Shown: positions 1 to 12,744, counted from the first letter of the stretch. The stretch is DNA of 64,000 bases from Elmis aenea (GCA_947652605.1 OX393577.1:58180108-58244107), one strand, 5' to 3'. The notes: generated by a model not told the origin, from the letters alone. Program-made: numbers and translations.

Positions 1-299
1 AGAACATGCTAATAATGCGGAAAGAAGTTTCGTTAAATTAAGGATTATTGGTCCGTATTTTGAGCATAACTCTGCAACTTGCAATTTTCTGCTTTTCGCG
101 ATCCTTTTAGATCGAACTTATCAGCTAATTTTTAGCGAAAATAGTAAAATAAATTTAATTCTGCGCCAAACTGTGGCAGTTACGAAGAAAAGTCGTGAGA
201 CACTTTTTGTTTAGAATAAAATGCTCTACCCAAAAACTAGTACGAGTTTGATTTTAAACAGGGCCGTACTAGTTTTTTATAAAATTTATTGAAACTGAA

Positions 300-578
300 C
301 CCCCACAACTCCGCCACTGGTTGCTTGTGAGGCTTGACATTCTCACCGAATCTGGCAACTTGTAAGGTGGTGCTGTATACCAAATTTTGTTAAAATATAC
401 ATATCTACTGGTTGGGAAACGGTTAAAAATTATCGATATTTTTTCGAAAATTTCAACACCCTGTATCTTTAAAATGAAGCGTTTTTGGACCCATGTTGAT
501 ATGGAATATTCGCCTTAAAATAAATGTATGTATCGACTGTTAAAGTCCTACTACAAAAAAGTGGACCACCCTGTATAA
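300..578 (-). repeat. End fragment of a TACAGGGTG-type DNA element
   Basis: Two outward motifs of the CACCCTGTA type occur here: ACACCCTGTAT near 459-469 and ACCACCCTGTATA near 565-577. The second looks like the right terminus of an element read on the minus strand as CAGGGTGGTCCAC. No partner terminus or coding remnant was found, so it is probably a truncated copy of the foldback superfamily seen throughout the window. Confidence 0.4.
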
Positions 579-3110
579 GCACTTACACACAAATTATACA
601 ATAAGTCATAAAACGTTAAGGCAACATCATTTTATTACTAATAAAGAGAAAATAAACAAATATTTTAAGGAAATTATAAAAAAATAAGCACGAATGCGCA
701 AGCTCCGTTGTGATTTTGTAACAAAAACTTTGATGGTTTATCCAAAAGTGTTTAAGTGTTAAAAGAAAGTGAAATCACATACAACGATTTCTAATAATTA
801 TTATCGATTATATTAATACTGACCATAACAAACTAATGCACCTATTACAATAAATACAACAGCGATAATAATTTAATTATTTAAATATTCCCCATACAAA
901 TTACATACATTATAGGGCAATATAATTGTTAATTAACAGCAAATAATACAAAGCATACGTGATTATGGACGTAAACTGTGATTAATGATTTAAAACATCA
1001 AAAACTATAATACCTACTGTTCATCGTTTAAATAAAATTTCAATGCGTTTTCTAGAACAAAACACTTTTTTCAAATACACCAAAGACACAAATGCCGGTT
1101 TTTCTATTCAAGTGAAAATTGAAATTGAGCAACATTGATACTACTTTTCGGAGAAAGTTACTCTACAATAAAACATTAATTGATAACTTTTTTCGAACGC
1201 TGTGAAACTACTAAACTATTGTCAGTAAATATTTAGCGACAGAATTGCTTCTGGATAAAACTATTTGAAATTGATGTGATAGCTTACAATTAATCACTCT
1301 TATTTTATTATGTATTGAACGATAAAGCGTGGCTAATATAGGACACCACTTGACTTACTTCTTCAAGGATACAACGCAAATATGTTTAAAGCAATAAATA
1401 AACCTGTTCGCTGGAGATGTAACATTATTTATTCAAAAAACAGTTGTAAACATATTTTAAGGATTAACTATTTAAAAATGTATTTAATGGAACGAACCAA
1501 ACGTTTCGGAAATAACAACGGTAAAATTAACTGAAGTAAATAAACGTTTTAACCCATAAACAATACTAATTCATTAATATAGGTTGCTCATGGGTGAGGC
1601 ATAAAAAATGAGTAGTAATAAAAGCAAAACTGAAAACAAACAAAAAAAATATGACAAAACACCAACAATCGTGCAATATATAATGGATTACCACAGAAAT
1701 TAATGTACTTTAATCAACTATTTAATGATATTACCACATCCTGATACTACTAAAGACTCAGATAACATCAAAAATAAAATTACGAAGATGTACTTGAAAA
1801 TGTCCTTTATAATATTAACAATTAAAACATAAACAATGATATCAATGTTTATTAATGATACATAAAATGTAAATTAAATTTTCAAGCTACACGCAAACTA
1901 GCTATTAAAATTAACAAAAATACCATTACCTGCTAGCGATATTATAAAATAAAATGTTTCATGTTAAAATCTGCTTTTTATTATATAAAGTAGATTGAAA
2001 AATTCATTTCTGTATGGAATACGTTTGTCGATAAATACCAAACTACATCAATGTTGTACAAAATTGTTAAGTAACACAAAATATGTAAGCCTAGAGGTAA
2101 CTTTTCATTCTTTTACCTGTCCCAACGACAAAGGACGGCCGAAAGGGCGCGAGTTTGTAAGAAGCTAGGCCTTAGAAACTTGCACATTGAAATACTGTTT
2201 AAAAAGAGCATATTACCTTGATTATTCTCCTTTAATTGTTAAACATAACGAATTACCATTAGAAAGTTTTTTTGTTGTTGCTTAATTTCTCTTCTTTTTC
2301 TTCCATCAAGGCTAGCTAGCACTTTTGTTGGAAAAAAATTGAACTGTACACTTGTTTTGAAAAGCTGAAAGTTTTAATTTAATAACGTAATTGAACCGTA
2401 AACTAATCATTTAATGATCCGTATTACAACAACAAAAATGTAAATATTACATCACACTAGAAGCGAAGTGTTCGCCTCAGCTTTTATAATTAATTATCGA
2501 ACAGGTTTAATTACATGAAACAGAGCGATATGTTGATTAATTATACTTATTGACAATAATACGCTAATGATAGTAATTATATTTAATTTTTACAGAAATG
2601 GTAAATGACTTTAATAGGGTTGTCATATTACGAAAATATTGAATGTAGTTACAATAACTTTTTCAACGATTTTAAACTACTACTATTATATTCCATTAAC
2701 TCTAGATAATAGTAATTATCAGAGAAATTTAAACACCGTAGTCTTACAAAACTATTTAGTTTCAAGAAAAAGATATGTGTGAATACTATTATTATAATTA
2801 ATGTCTAACTATTGTATCGCTCAGTATTGAATATTGAATTCGTATACTAAAAAAATTACTGTGCATTAAGTTTGACACTTGGATGTGTTAGCCATTAGGG
2901 TATTAAAACTAATGAGAAAAAAACAAAATATAAAGAGTATATACCGAAACTTTGAGTAATAACTATAAATACATATTATAAAAAAGAAACGGATTTCTAT
3001 TAATAAATATCTTGGCATCAGATACAATCCATTTCGATAGAAATAAATAATTTGCATAGAACTGTGCAAAACGCCTAACCAAGAAAATATGGAGATAAGA
3101 GTGAAGAACA
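579..3110. other. AT-rich non-coding stretch
   Basis: I see no convincing gene, exon or complete repeat. There is a small GC-richer patch near 2120-2165. Open frames in 2866-3172 on the minus strand are short, hydrophobic and composed of AT-rich codons, and look like chance. Confidence 0.5.
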
Positions 3111-3120
3111 TAAAAAGAAA

Positions 3121-3880
3121 ATGGATTTAATATATACCAAGATTTTGGACACACAGAACGATCTAGAAACAAAAGAATACACCTTCGAAGAAGTGAATAC
3201 TTTCATTTATTTGGGCGTGACAGTGGGACAAGCTGGAAAGAACAGAGTGAAAGAGAGAATTCTGAAAGGAAATCAGGCATACGACAAAAACAACACCCTA
3301 CTAAAAAATAAAACACTAAGTAAAACAACAAAAATAAAAATATACAAAACCCTGGTAAGACCCGCCATAGCATATGCTGTGAAAACAATAACAATAAATA
3401 AGAAGAGAAAGACTTAAAAATAGTGGAGAGAAAAGTAATGAGAGCAATACTAGGACCTAACGTAACAAGAGATGAATAAGTAAGACTGAGAAGGAACAAA
3501 GAAATAGAGGAGGAACTCGGAGGAGAAAATATCATTCGACACATTAAAACAAAACTATTACGATGGGCAGGACACATCATGAGAAGGAAACAAACCGAAA
3601 TGATCAGGCGGATCCGTATTTGGCCCAGGAACAAGGAAAGACCAAGAAAAAGATGGAGAGACGCCCTGGAGGGAGATACAAAGCCATTGAGAATAAATGA
3701 CTGGAAATCGAAATGCAAAGATAGGAAAGAATGGAAGAAAATAACGGAGGCAGCCAGGACCAACAACAAGCTTTGAAAATCAGAGGGAGAGGACCGATCC
3801 ACCTCAATAAATGGATTTTAAAAACGCCTCTGCGCTGGCCATAATTCTGAGGATTATACGGCTCAATGATGATGAATATT
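3121..3880 (+). pseudogene. 3' end of a non-LTR retrotransposon (reverse transcriptase C-terminus)
   Basis: The first frame (3121-3417) contains FIYLGVTV, then an arginine-rich helix, LLKNKTLSKTTKIKIYKTLV and RPAIAYA. This is the typical thumb and end of a LINE reverse transcriptase. After a frameshift near 3405 the homology continues in frame from 3423: VERKVMRAILGP, one in-frame TAA near 3477, then LLRWAGHIMRR, RPRKRWRDALEG and a final segment ending in NNKL with stop at 3774-3776. About 100 bases of 3' UTR follow, ending near 3875-3880 in a short ATG ATG ATG run that may be the element's tail. The endonuclease and most of the RT are missing, as expected for 5' truncation. The clade is not resolved by eye. 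It is inactive because of the frameshift, stop and truncation. Confidence 0.82.
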
Positions 3881-6800
3881 TTGGAATTGATTGCCAAACG
3901 AAAGAAGAACAGCGCGACAAACCAAAAATTTAGGGTATACATTAAATGAAATACGAATTCAAGTAATTAAAACGAAAGTATGGAAGGAACTGGCAAAGTA
4001 GATCAGTAAAAGGTAGAAATAAGGCAACAAAAAGTTTGAAAAACGAAGAGGATAAGAATACCCGAGCAGAAATTCTAACAAATTTTAAATAAGCGATTGA
4101 AAATCCTTTATGGTGTACAGCACTCGAAGCTCGAAGATGAATAAAAATAAGAAGAAAAGATTAAAAAGTTTGCACGACCAATGAAAGAGCGCTTCAATCG
4201 AAACATATCGATAGTTCTATGCAGCTACAGTAGATTTAGATTCTACTGAGAAGTCACAAGATGGGCACGAAATATTACAGCCAACATGTGATATTCTCCA
4301 AATTTGTGTAAAATACTAACTAATTTTTGTCGGTTTATAATCTACAATGTCTTTAAGGCAACGACTTGCAACGCATATTTTAACAGTCCAGTTACCCGGA
4401 TATAAGAAATTACCATCATGAATTCACCCAATCGACCCCCCCGTTACTTCGTTATTCTTCACATTCGGCAGAATTGTATTCAACAACAAACGAATCAATC
4501 GGTGTACCAAATCTGCCCTCTTTCTTGGCACCACAATGTAGAGCACACCGTACGCATCTTGCAATGGTAGATGTGGACTTGAATATATGTACAGGTACTA
4601 AATATACCCCTGATTAAAGGTTACATTAGAGGACTATTGTGAGCCAACGAGACAGCCAGGTGTTAAAATTGAAACCGCAGGTCCCTGCACGACTTTGGCC
4701 CCTATTCAATCCCGCTTTAAGCGTCGAACGCTTCTTGGTGAGGGCACCTGGTAACTTATGGTGTTTTTGTTAACATGCACAGCGCGGCTGCTGCTCGGAA
4801 TGATAATATCCGACAGAATTAAATTGAAGTCTGTAAGCCGATACAGATGATTACCGTTATGGCAACACTAAACTGAACAAAAACAATAAATAACAAACAA
4901 ACGCCACCCACCATGTCTTACACAACAAAACGGATAAGGCAACAATATGACACAATTTTTCTTGTGGACGTATTGTACTCCCTCAACATCCCATTTTGCA
5001 ATGGGTTTCTAATATCAAACTTAACTAAGAGACTTGATTAAACTAACAGTATCTATTTTGAAATACACACACATGTTTAAGCTAATTATGATACGATTGC
5101 ATTGTAAATTGTAATGAACAAAAAGATAGTTTTGAGATTCACATCTAAGTAGCGTTATTTAAACGTGAACATTATATTTTAAGTAGCACGTGAAGGCAAT
5201 GTTTAATTTTTCATCCTAATGGCTACAATTGAGTGTGTGTCGTTACATGACTGATAAATTAATTGCCCATTTTGTTTAACAGTACAGTAACAATAATTGC
5301 ATCCGCTTTTAAATTTTTTAAATCAATTTTCGGAATAGGATTTTCAAGTGCTAGACAATTTTAAAGATCATATTTGCGTCACTGGTGCATACTATTTAAA
5401 AATAAGCAAATGAGTACACATTTCATAGTAGAGCACCCTATATGTATAGTTGTCACCTTGTAAGGTGACAACTATCTACCCTCTTTTTAGGACTCTGTTG
5501 AATTAGAAAAGATGAAGAGAATTGCAAAATAAAATGAATTACACCTACAAATCAATCAGTTTTGCCAACCTTCTAAATAAGTATTGCAATAAAAGCTGAA
5601 AAATGTCAAAATTTCACACACAAATATCTTTATAGCTGCGTTGGATAAAGTAAAGTTATAAACAAGTAATTTTTAATACTTTACTAGATTCTGATTAAAA
5701 TACTAATATAATTTCAAGTTACGGAGAGTCAGACTAAACTGAAATACCCATGAAATAAAAAGAAATCTGTATAAAAATACAGTCAATTATGATTGCCATT
5801 TAATAAAATATAAGTTTGGTCTGAATCTCGTTGTCATAGATATTTCTATTTATAAATGTTGCCATTTTTCAGGGTTTTTTTTGACAGTTCTCTTAGAAAA
5901 ATTAGAATACTGGTTAATTTTTCAAACGGCAGTCAGCATCTTATGTAATTCTGCCCAACTTTGTTAATTTAGACGACTTTCAAGTCTTGTAATACCAAAA
6001 TTACCCATTTAATGGAGTAGATTATTGTATTTTTCCCACATTCCAATTCTACTTCAAATTCTTGTTACAACAAGCAAGCAAGCATTTGTTTTCAAAGTTT
6101 GAAATTCAAACCGACGTTACACTTTCAAATAAGTGGAAAACACTTCAATAATATTGGTTTTCAGATAATTTACTAAGCTCTGAAAAAAATATTATTGTCA
6201 TTTCTATCAAAACATCTCAATAAAACTGTTACCTTCAATAGCCCCAATTTCTTTAAATACACCAACAATAACATATTTAATTAAATGTCATCAAACGAAA
6301 ACTATTATTTATTGACTTTAGTAAAGCTCTAAATATCTAGCTTTCATTTAAGTTACAAACATATTATAAGTTTCGTAAAGTCCATTAAAATTATACAAAA
6401 TGTGGCATGATCCAAATGATATCCTACAACTTAAAAATAAAAGTAGCAAATTTCGTTATCACCCCGTATGGTGTGGATATCGCTATAGCAAATGTTGTAA
6501 TGATCACGCCAGTACATTTACATCACCAGCAAAGCTAACTGTAATTACACTTTTCCATCCATAACAGTTCTCTGTGTTTTTGAACTGTGGGAAACGCGAA
6601 CGATAAAAATCTCTTAATGAGTAATATAAAACAAATTCATTAAGAAACATCTAATCCCGTTGCACACAGCCTTGCACGTTAACTTGCGAATACTTTCCTT
6701 GCGAATTATTTTGTAACAACAATTCGCAATATTCAATATAGGCGACATCAAAACTGTTATTTTTTAAATTTAAAATCTGAAGCAATAAAAGAGTTTACTG

Positions 6801-7040
6801 CTAGTTCAATGGTACTCTTAAAAGTTTATTGATTGCGTTGACAATGTAGACACGAGAATATCATAAGTTCTTATCGACACATGTTAACGAATTGTTATTC
6901 CACTGTTTCTTATCAGCAGTAGTAATAAAAGTGCATCATATAAAGAGAATTAAAAAAAGTACTACTAAACACTTTCATTATGACAATCCAAGTAATAAAA
7001 CATTTTTATGATTCAATACGATTTCAAAACAAATCTTTAA
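3881..7040. other. Non-coding stretch with one perfect palindrome
   Basis: No gene or complete element is recognised. A GC-richer block at about 4430-4930 contains possible splice-like signals around 4679-4742 but no recognisable protein. A perfect 30-bp palindrome lies at 5446-5475. The rest is AT-rich with no structure I can name. Confidence 0.45.
5446..5475. repeat. Perfect 30-bp inverted repeat
   Basis: ATAGTTGTCACCTT is followed by GT and then its exact reverse complement, giving a 14-bp stem with a 2-base spacer. The left side is preceded by CACCCTATATGT, which resembles a decayed terminus of the CACCCTGTATA family. It could be the remains of two abutting element ends. Confidence 0.75.
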
Positions 7041-7050
7041 CTATAATATT

Positions 7051-7576
7051 CGCGGAGCGCGAGTAGTACGAATATCGATTTATTTGAATTTGGAAAGCAA
7101 TAACGAGTGTTGTAAATAAAAATTGGAGCCGACCGATTAATCACCTTAAAAAAAAAAGACCCACCTGACTGTAATCGATATATCTCGGGAACGAGACCAC
7201 TTAGTCACATGGGACTTGCCCCAAACGAAAGGCAATTCTTTGCGCAAAAATATTATTACGATTAAAGACTATTCTACGCTCAATGGTCTAACAGACCCGT
7301 TGGGTACAAGCGCGCAGCGCGAGTAGTACGAATATTGATTCGGTTTTAAAGAGCAATAACGAGTGTTGTAAATAAAACTTTGAGCTAATCAATTGTTCAT
7401 CGACCCGCTTAGTTACAATCGATATATCTCGGGAACATAGAGACATGGAACGTGCACCAAACGAAAAGTAATTTCTTGCATAAAGAGAATTTTACGCGCA
7501 AAGAGAATTCTACGCGCAAGGCGGGGTCTAGCGGTGAAGGAGCGGTGGAGCCCTGAAGGGGCTACGAAATCGCTAG
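7051..7576 (+). mobile_element. Tandem-repeat element with Helitron-like 3' end (candidate)
   Basis: Two tandem units start at 7051 and 7311 (260-base offset), each opening with GCGCGAGTAGTACGAATAT after CGCGGA or CGCGCA and sharing ACGAGTGTTGTAAATAAA and CGATATATCTCGGGAAC. The second unit ends in a pair of 18-base units (AAAGAGAATTYTACGCGC, 7483-7518). Downstream lies a GC-rich tail with a short stem AGCCC/GGGCT (7549-7563), nine further bases, then CTAG followed by T (7573-7577). A hairpin about 10 bases before CTRR|T is the hallmark of Helitron 3' ends, and tandem internal repeats are common in non-autonomous Helitrons. The 5' end was not located and no Rep/helicase is present, so the assignment is tentative. 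Confidence 0.45.
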
Positions 7577-8036
7577 TTTAAACAGAAACAAAATAAATTT
7601 ATTACCATCTGATTCTTTTCAGATACTTCGGCGTTATTTAATTATACACAGACGTTTAAGAGTGAATAAAAATGTATCTAACCGTCATGGTACATAAGGA
7701 TAAGTCAACAGGCAATTTTACGACATTTCAAAGACTCAATACTGTTGGGAAATAAGCTGTTGACTAATGAATTTTAATCTATCCACCAAACATGACTGTC
7801 TGACTTATTCATGTAATTGTCACCAGAAAACTTACAAGTTATTTAAACCTAATTACATGTCTGCACTAGCTTGTCTAAAATTAGGTTAAATCGATAAAGA
7901 TGGAACGCACATTAATAATAATGCGTGCCAGTTTCAAATAAATGGAGCAAGGATAATTCTTAAGAGACCTTATATAACACGCTCGCTTTTCACCGAGTTT
8001 TCCCCAACTTTTAATCATTCAAGAACATTATTGATA

Positions 8037-8576
8037 CAGGGTGATTGAAATTCGAGTTTAAGCATGGGGATCTCACTTATTATAACAGCTAGAGTATAGG
8101 TTTGAATTTGGCAAAGTTGCTAAATTTCGTGCTCAATAATATTCCAAAGAGAAATTGAAAATATCTCAAACGGTATCCGAGAAAATTAGGAAAACCCGAA
8201 AAATACGATTTTTGAAAATCGTCTTTAACTCCTTAGGAGTATAAAATATTTCAAATTTGTAAAAACATTGCCGAAGCAACTTTTTAAGCCGAATCGGATG
8301 GTGGTCACAAATTTGTTTTTGTTTTATAATAACCAACTTTAGTTTTTTCCTATGGGCGTAATTTTTGCTATTTACATAATCAAATAGCATTTATTTTTCT
8401 GAATTCATTGATGTATCACACATTGTATTTTACTTCTTTATTCATTGCCAAATTAAAAAAATGCGTTTTAAACCATACCATTATAAATAAATCAGGTAGG
8501 CCGGTCGTTGTAGTTTATGTTGTTTCCATGACAACCAATCAAAAAACTAAAAGAAACTCGAATTTGAATCATCCTG
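8037..8576 (+). mobile_element. Foldback family C, internally deleted copy 1
   Basis: Starts CAGGGTGATTGAAATTCGAG and ends in the inverted form (CTCGAATTTGAATCATCCTG), flanked by TA on both sides. It matches the left arms of the copies at 51.1 and 56.3 kb almost throughout, including AAACGGTATCCGAGAAAATTAGG and TAGGCCGGTCGTTGTAG. It has lost the central open frame and nearly all of the right arm, so it is a solo-arm derivative with about 25 bp of right terminus. Confidence 0.8.
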
Positions 8577-9176
8577 TATAATCGTTCAATTACGTGCGTG
8601 TTAAAAAAGCATTTACTAATTTTACAGCAGTGATATTGTGGAAATGCATTCGTTTAAGAAATCTTTCCACACATCCTCAAGTCTAAACACAGTCGAACCA
8701 ATGTTACGGATCTAATTTTAAATTATCTCAGCAAACTTGGGTCTATAAATATTAATATTAAACATTTCAACCGAAAGCATCACATGATACACCATTTAAG
8801 TTTCCTATTTTCAATGATTGACATGTTTTGAGAGCGTATTTATAGAGTAAATGCTGAAGGTAACATGAAAACGAAAAATTTTGAATTGATAACATTGATG
8901 CATTACTTAAACCAGTTGCGTAAAAAAGTAACAACGTTGCGAAATCAGAGCAGTAATCGAACTGCTGTGCTTCATTGCAACACATCGATTTTTCAATTAC
9001 AATATTAATAGTGGCGTCCAACTAACATTTATATTTAGTGCGAAATAAAAACGTTTACAAAACTTGTATCGTACGATTCAAAATCAGTTCAATTTCTAAT
9101 TAAAATTATGAGTAGAGCAGCATTATATGATAATATGAAAAATTGAATAAACCAATGATTACGACCAATCAATAAT

Positions 9177-9551
9177 GATATGTAGAGAATAACGGGATAG
9201 TGGTCATGAGGTTTATAAAGAGTAACCTTAACATAAGCTAAATATTTCGAGTCTTTATTGGACTCTTCATCAGTAGCTGAACTTTTGTTGAAAATTGATG
9301 ATGAATTTTTGTAACTTGCATCCTTCTTCTTCAATTAAACAATACACGTTTTTCAACGAGGGTGTTATGTGATTTGGAATTTGGGTATAATTGAAGAAGA
9401 AGGATGCAAGTTACAAAAATTCATTATCAATTTTTAACAAAAGTTCAGCTACTGATGAAGAGTCCAATAAAGACTCGAAATATTTAGCTTATGTAAAGAC
9501 TATTCTTAATATAGGTACCTCATGGCCACTGTCCCGTTATTCTCTTCATAT
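9177..9551. repeat. Palindromic foldback element D
   Basis: The left arm (about 9177-9337) and the right arm (about 9389-9551) are inverted copies of each other. They share GACTCTTCATCAGTAGCTGA, TTGCATCCTTCTTCTTCAAT and the outer ATTCTCT/CCCGTTATTC segments. The arms are about 160 bp around a loop of about 50 bp, with small indels. I recognise no terminal motif or target duplication. Confidence 0.8.
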
Positions 9552-9944
9552 AATATGAAGAATATCAATTGAAATAAAAACAAATGATCTTTACAATGGT
9601 ATTAAATGTTAATTAGATTTTTTTTACTTTTAGCTTAATATTAAAAAGTTATCAGTTTATAGCATTGTTTGATAAGTCTAGAATTTAAAAATATTTTCTA
9701 CATTCGTTTAAATACAACTGAAGTTTTCTACAAAAAAAATTTTTGAGGCAAAATTTTTAAACAAACAAATGAGCCGTTTATTTTGACAGTGGAATAAGTC
9801 ACTTTTGCGTTATTTTCAGATATGAAATGTTTTGCATTTTATTGTACAGAAAAATATTTATGCTAACTATAGAGAAATTTCAGTTATATTTATTATCTCA
9901 GGTATCTACTTATATTTTTTTCAATATACATAATTTCGCACAGA

Positions 9945-10110
9945 CGTTAACGAATCGCCATTTTTCATTACTGTAAAGTGACTTAAGCCACCTTCAAAAT
10001 TAATAGTTTATAAGAACTATGGAATTATGTTAATTTTGTTTTACTGAAGTGATGTTTGATAAGACAGTAATTTAAGAAAATTGATGAGTAAATTATATAA
10101 TATAAGTAGT
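9945..10110 (+). repeat. Dispersed repeat H, copy 1
   Basis: The segment with AAGTGACTTAAGCCACCTTC, TTAATAGTTTATAA and GATGTTTGATAAGACAGTAA reappears inverted at 63815-63985. A short piece (TTTAAGAAAGTTGACGAGTAAATTATA) is also seen at 34557-34590. It ends where the TACAGGGTG terminus at 10117 starts. Confidence 0.65.
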
Positions 10111-10115
10111 TTATA

Positions 10116-10409
10116 CAGGGTGGGGCACGGGAACCGACCGTTTTTAAATTGATTAGTACTCGGCCATTAAGAAAGGTAGCGTCGTGTGACAGGTGTCATT
10201 TAATTCCTTAGCTCAAAGCATTTTATTATCAACTAACATGGAGCCGTGGACACTAGAGCACCGCGGTTCAGCGCGAGTTTCGCCGCAGATTCAATATTCA
10301 TAGAAATGACTCTGTTCCCGCTCATGACACAATTTTACGTTGGGTAAACCATCTTCGAACAAGAGGCCCAATGATAAAAAAGAATCCGGCCGTCCCCCTT
10401 TTAAGATAA
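10116..10409 (+). pseudogene. 5' part of an IS630/Tc1-mariner-group transposon with DUF4817-type HTH
   Basis: Begins with a TACAGGGTGGGGC terminus at about 10116. An ATG at 10238 opens MEPWTLEHR. After an internal deletion of perhaps 15-20 codons the frame resumes at 10266 with VQREFRRRFNIHRN, then VPAHDTILRWVNHLRTRG and KKNPAVP before a TAA at 10407-10409. This order (W-T-x-E-H-R, then R-R-x-F-N, then T-I-x-R-W-V and GRP-like) is the helix-turn-helix N-terminus of insect transposases usually annotated with DUF4817. The catalytic domain is missing: the sequence after 10410 is unrelated. It is a dead, truncated copy. Confidence 0.75.
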
Positions 10410-11126
10410 ACGGCTCAAAGTTTTGTTCAGCGTTAAGTGTATAATTACATACTTCTTTTACTCTTTATTTAATCAATGCTCAGCCTAAATCTGGATAGTT
10501 CAAAATACAAGGACAGATAAAATAAATGAAGAATAATTGATGTGTACCAATTACTTCATTAAAGTTGTTAGTACAGTCGCGCAGTCAAAACATGTTTTTG
10601 CTAGTAGATAAAAACATTCCTATGAAATTAAAAAAAAAAAAAAAACAATTGCGCAGCTAGAGCTTTTCGTCCACTTTGTCAAAACAAAACACAATCACGC
10701 CACCGACAATCCTTAAAACATGAATTTAACAAGAAACGTTCGCGGTTATGATAGAAATCCATTTGTTTTCGACATAACTATGTTATTAAATTTATAGCCA
10801 ACGAACTCCCTCGTTCGGAGTTAGTGTTGTGTTATGGAACCCCATGGGTTTCAAGCTGAATTTATTCTATTCACATGGGGTTAGAGGTCTTTAACCCTTA
10901 AACGTTCCAACTGTTTAACGAGGTAAGCTTTTAAGTCTTCACTTTAACTGGCGCACAATATTACGGAAATGGCCTTACATTTATCCACTCTGTTTTTAAA
11001 ATCTAGTGGACAGTTTCGCGAAAAGAAACAACAGAATGAGAATGGATAAATCACAGTCAATTGTTCTTCAAATCAACTCTAAAATAATATTGAGTTAAAT
11101 TTTCTTGCAACTAATTGCAATCAATT

Positions 11127-11933
11127 AAAAATTTCCTTCACCTGCCAAATTTGCGTTTTCAACCAATCACTAATCTTAAATCTTCTAGAGACTACCAATA
11201 GGAGCATTATTACACGGTAATAATTTTACATTCCCTGTCAGATGTTGATCCTCCTGTTAAATTTGTGTTTTCGACCAATAACAAACTCAGATTTCCTAGA
11301 AACCACCAATAACCATAATCATACACTGAAAATCCGAAAATCCCCTTCACCTGTCAAATTTGCGTTTTCAACCAATCACTAATCTTAAATCTTCTAGAGA
11401 CTACCAATAGGAGCAATATTACACGGTAATAATTTTACATTCCCTGTCAGATGTTGATCCTCCTGTCAAATTTGCGTTTTCGACCAATAAAAAACTCAGA
11501 TTTCCTAGAAACTACCAATAAACATAATCATACACTGATAATTTACTTTTCGCAATTAAGAGATTTACATGCGTTTATTGGTCGTTTCTAAGAAATCTGA
11601 GTTTTAGATTGGTGGAAAATATAAATTTGGAGAGAATTAAATATTTTGGTCTTGATAATTTGGTGACGAATTTCGGCGAAGTAGCGTTACTTTAATGTAG
11701 ATTAAACCACACCCCTGACGCACCACTCTGACAGTACTTGTAAAATTAGACATAACATACATTAATTTGACAGGTAGGTTAGGTGAACGAAATTTTCTGA
11801 TAAAATATAGCTCGTGCATTGCAAATAATCTAAATTATTTGACAAATTTTCACTCATGCAAGGTGAATCAGTTCAACTTGCATTTGGGCATATTTACCAA
11901 AAATTATCGTTATATTACTACTGATAATATTTC
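11127..11933 (+). mobile_element. CCAAT-rich composite element A, copy 1 (duplicated left arm)
   Basis: The left terminus AAATTTCCTTCACCTGYCAAAT is followed by a unit with four CCAAT-containing blocks (11150-11328). That whole unit is repeated in tandem (11335-11541). The inverted half follows (GTTTATTGGTCGTTTCTAAG) with the right terminus TTTGACAGGTAGGTTAGGTG near 11766-11791. A distal module continues with CTCGTGCATTGCAAATAATC and ends at CTACTGATAATATT. The same order occurs in all four copies in the window. Confidence 0.82.
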
Positions 11934-12744
11934 ACCTAAATCACAATAAATTATCAGCCTTTAACTAAGGAGTTAAGGGAATCAATTCGTTCTATATTTA
12001 TTTGTATTAAGGTCTAATACCATTTGAGTGTAGCTTTCTTTTATTAACTTATATTTCAAAATTAATCTTTCGTTGAAGATTTAAACATTACATAACCGAC
12101 AGGTAAGATCAAGATATGTTTATCAATAAATAATGAATTAAAAAAGTCCATAAATACATTATGTAACTGAAAATAACGTAACGTTAATTATAAACGAATA
12201 AAGATTACAAATTGTAGTTACTAATTGTTTCAGTAAGTACACGGGGATTAGCAGGGAATCAAGTGTCTGCTAATCCAATAAAAGTGAAACCTTATAAGTA
12301 ATTTACAGTGATAATTTGTAACACCGCAAATTTTTGATTGCCTTTGTTAACTTTTTAATTATCGGAGTACAGACCGTAAAGTTCCATCGATTATCTATAC
12401 TAACTATGGAGTTATTTAAAAATGGCATTGGCTAACAGTCAAGGCCTGCACGTGCGACCGTGCTACAACTAAACATCGGGTTGCCTTGTATTTTGTAAAT
12501 AATCTCGCCGCTACATACAGCTAACCTCGGTTATGTAATCAATAAAATAAGGTGAGCAATTCGAAGCGAATGCCGTACTGCCAAAAAACTTACTGCACAC
12601 ACGGAACATCTGAAATTTGAAACTAGCCATTAAAAGCTTCTTACCAATTAGATATAACTATCAAAGGGAAAAAAAATTAACCTATTTATAGGGTAAATTA
12701 GGGAAGCATTTGATTTTTTTTTTAAATACACGGGCATGTTTTAA

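Noticed and set aside
3203..3802. 199-codon minus-strand open frame rich in Leu, Phe and Ser
   Set aside because: It is the antisense of the Lys/Arg-rich LINE reverse transcriptase C-terminus on the plus strand.
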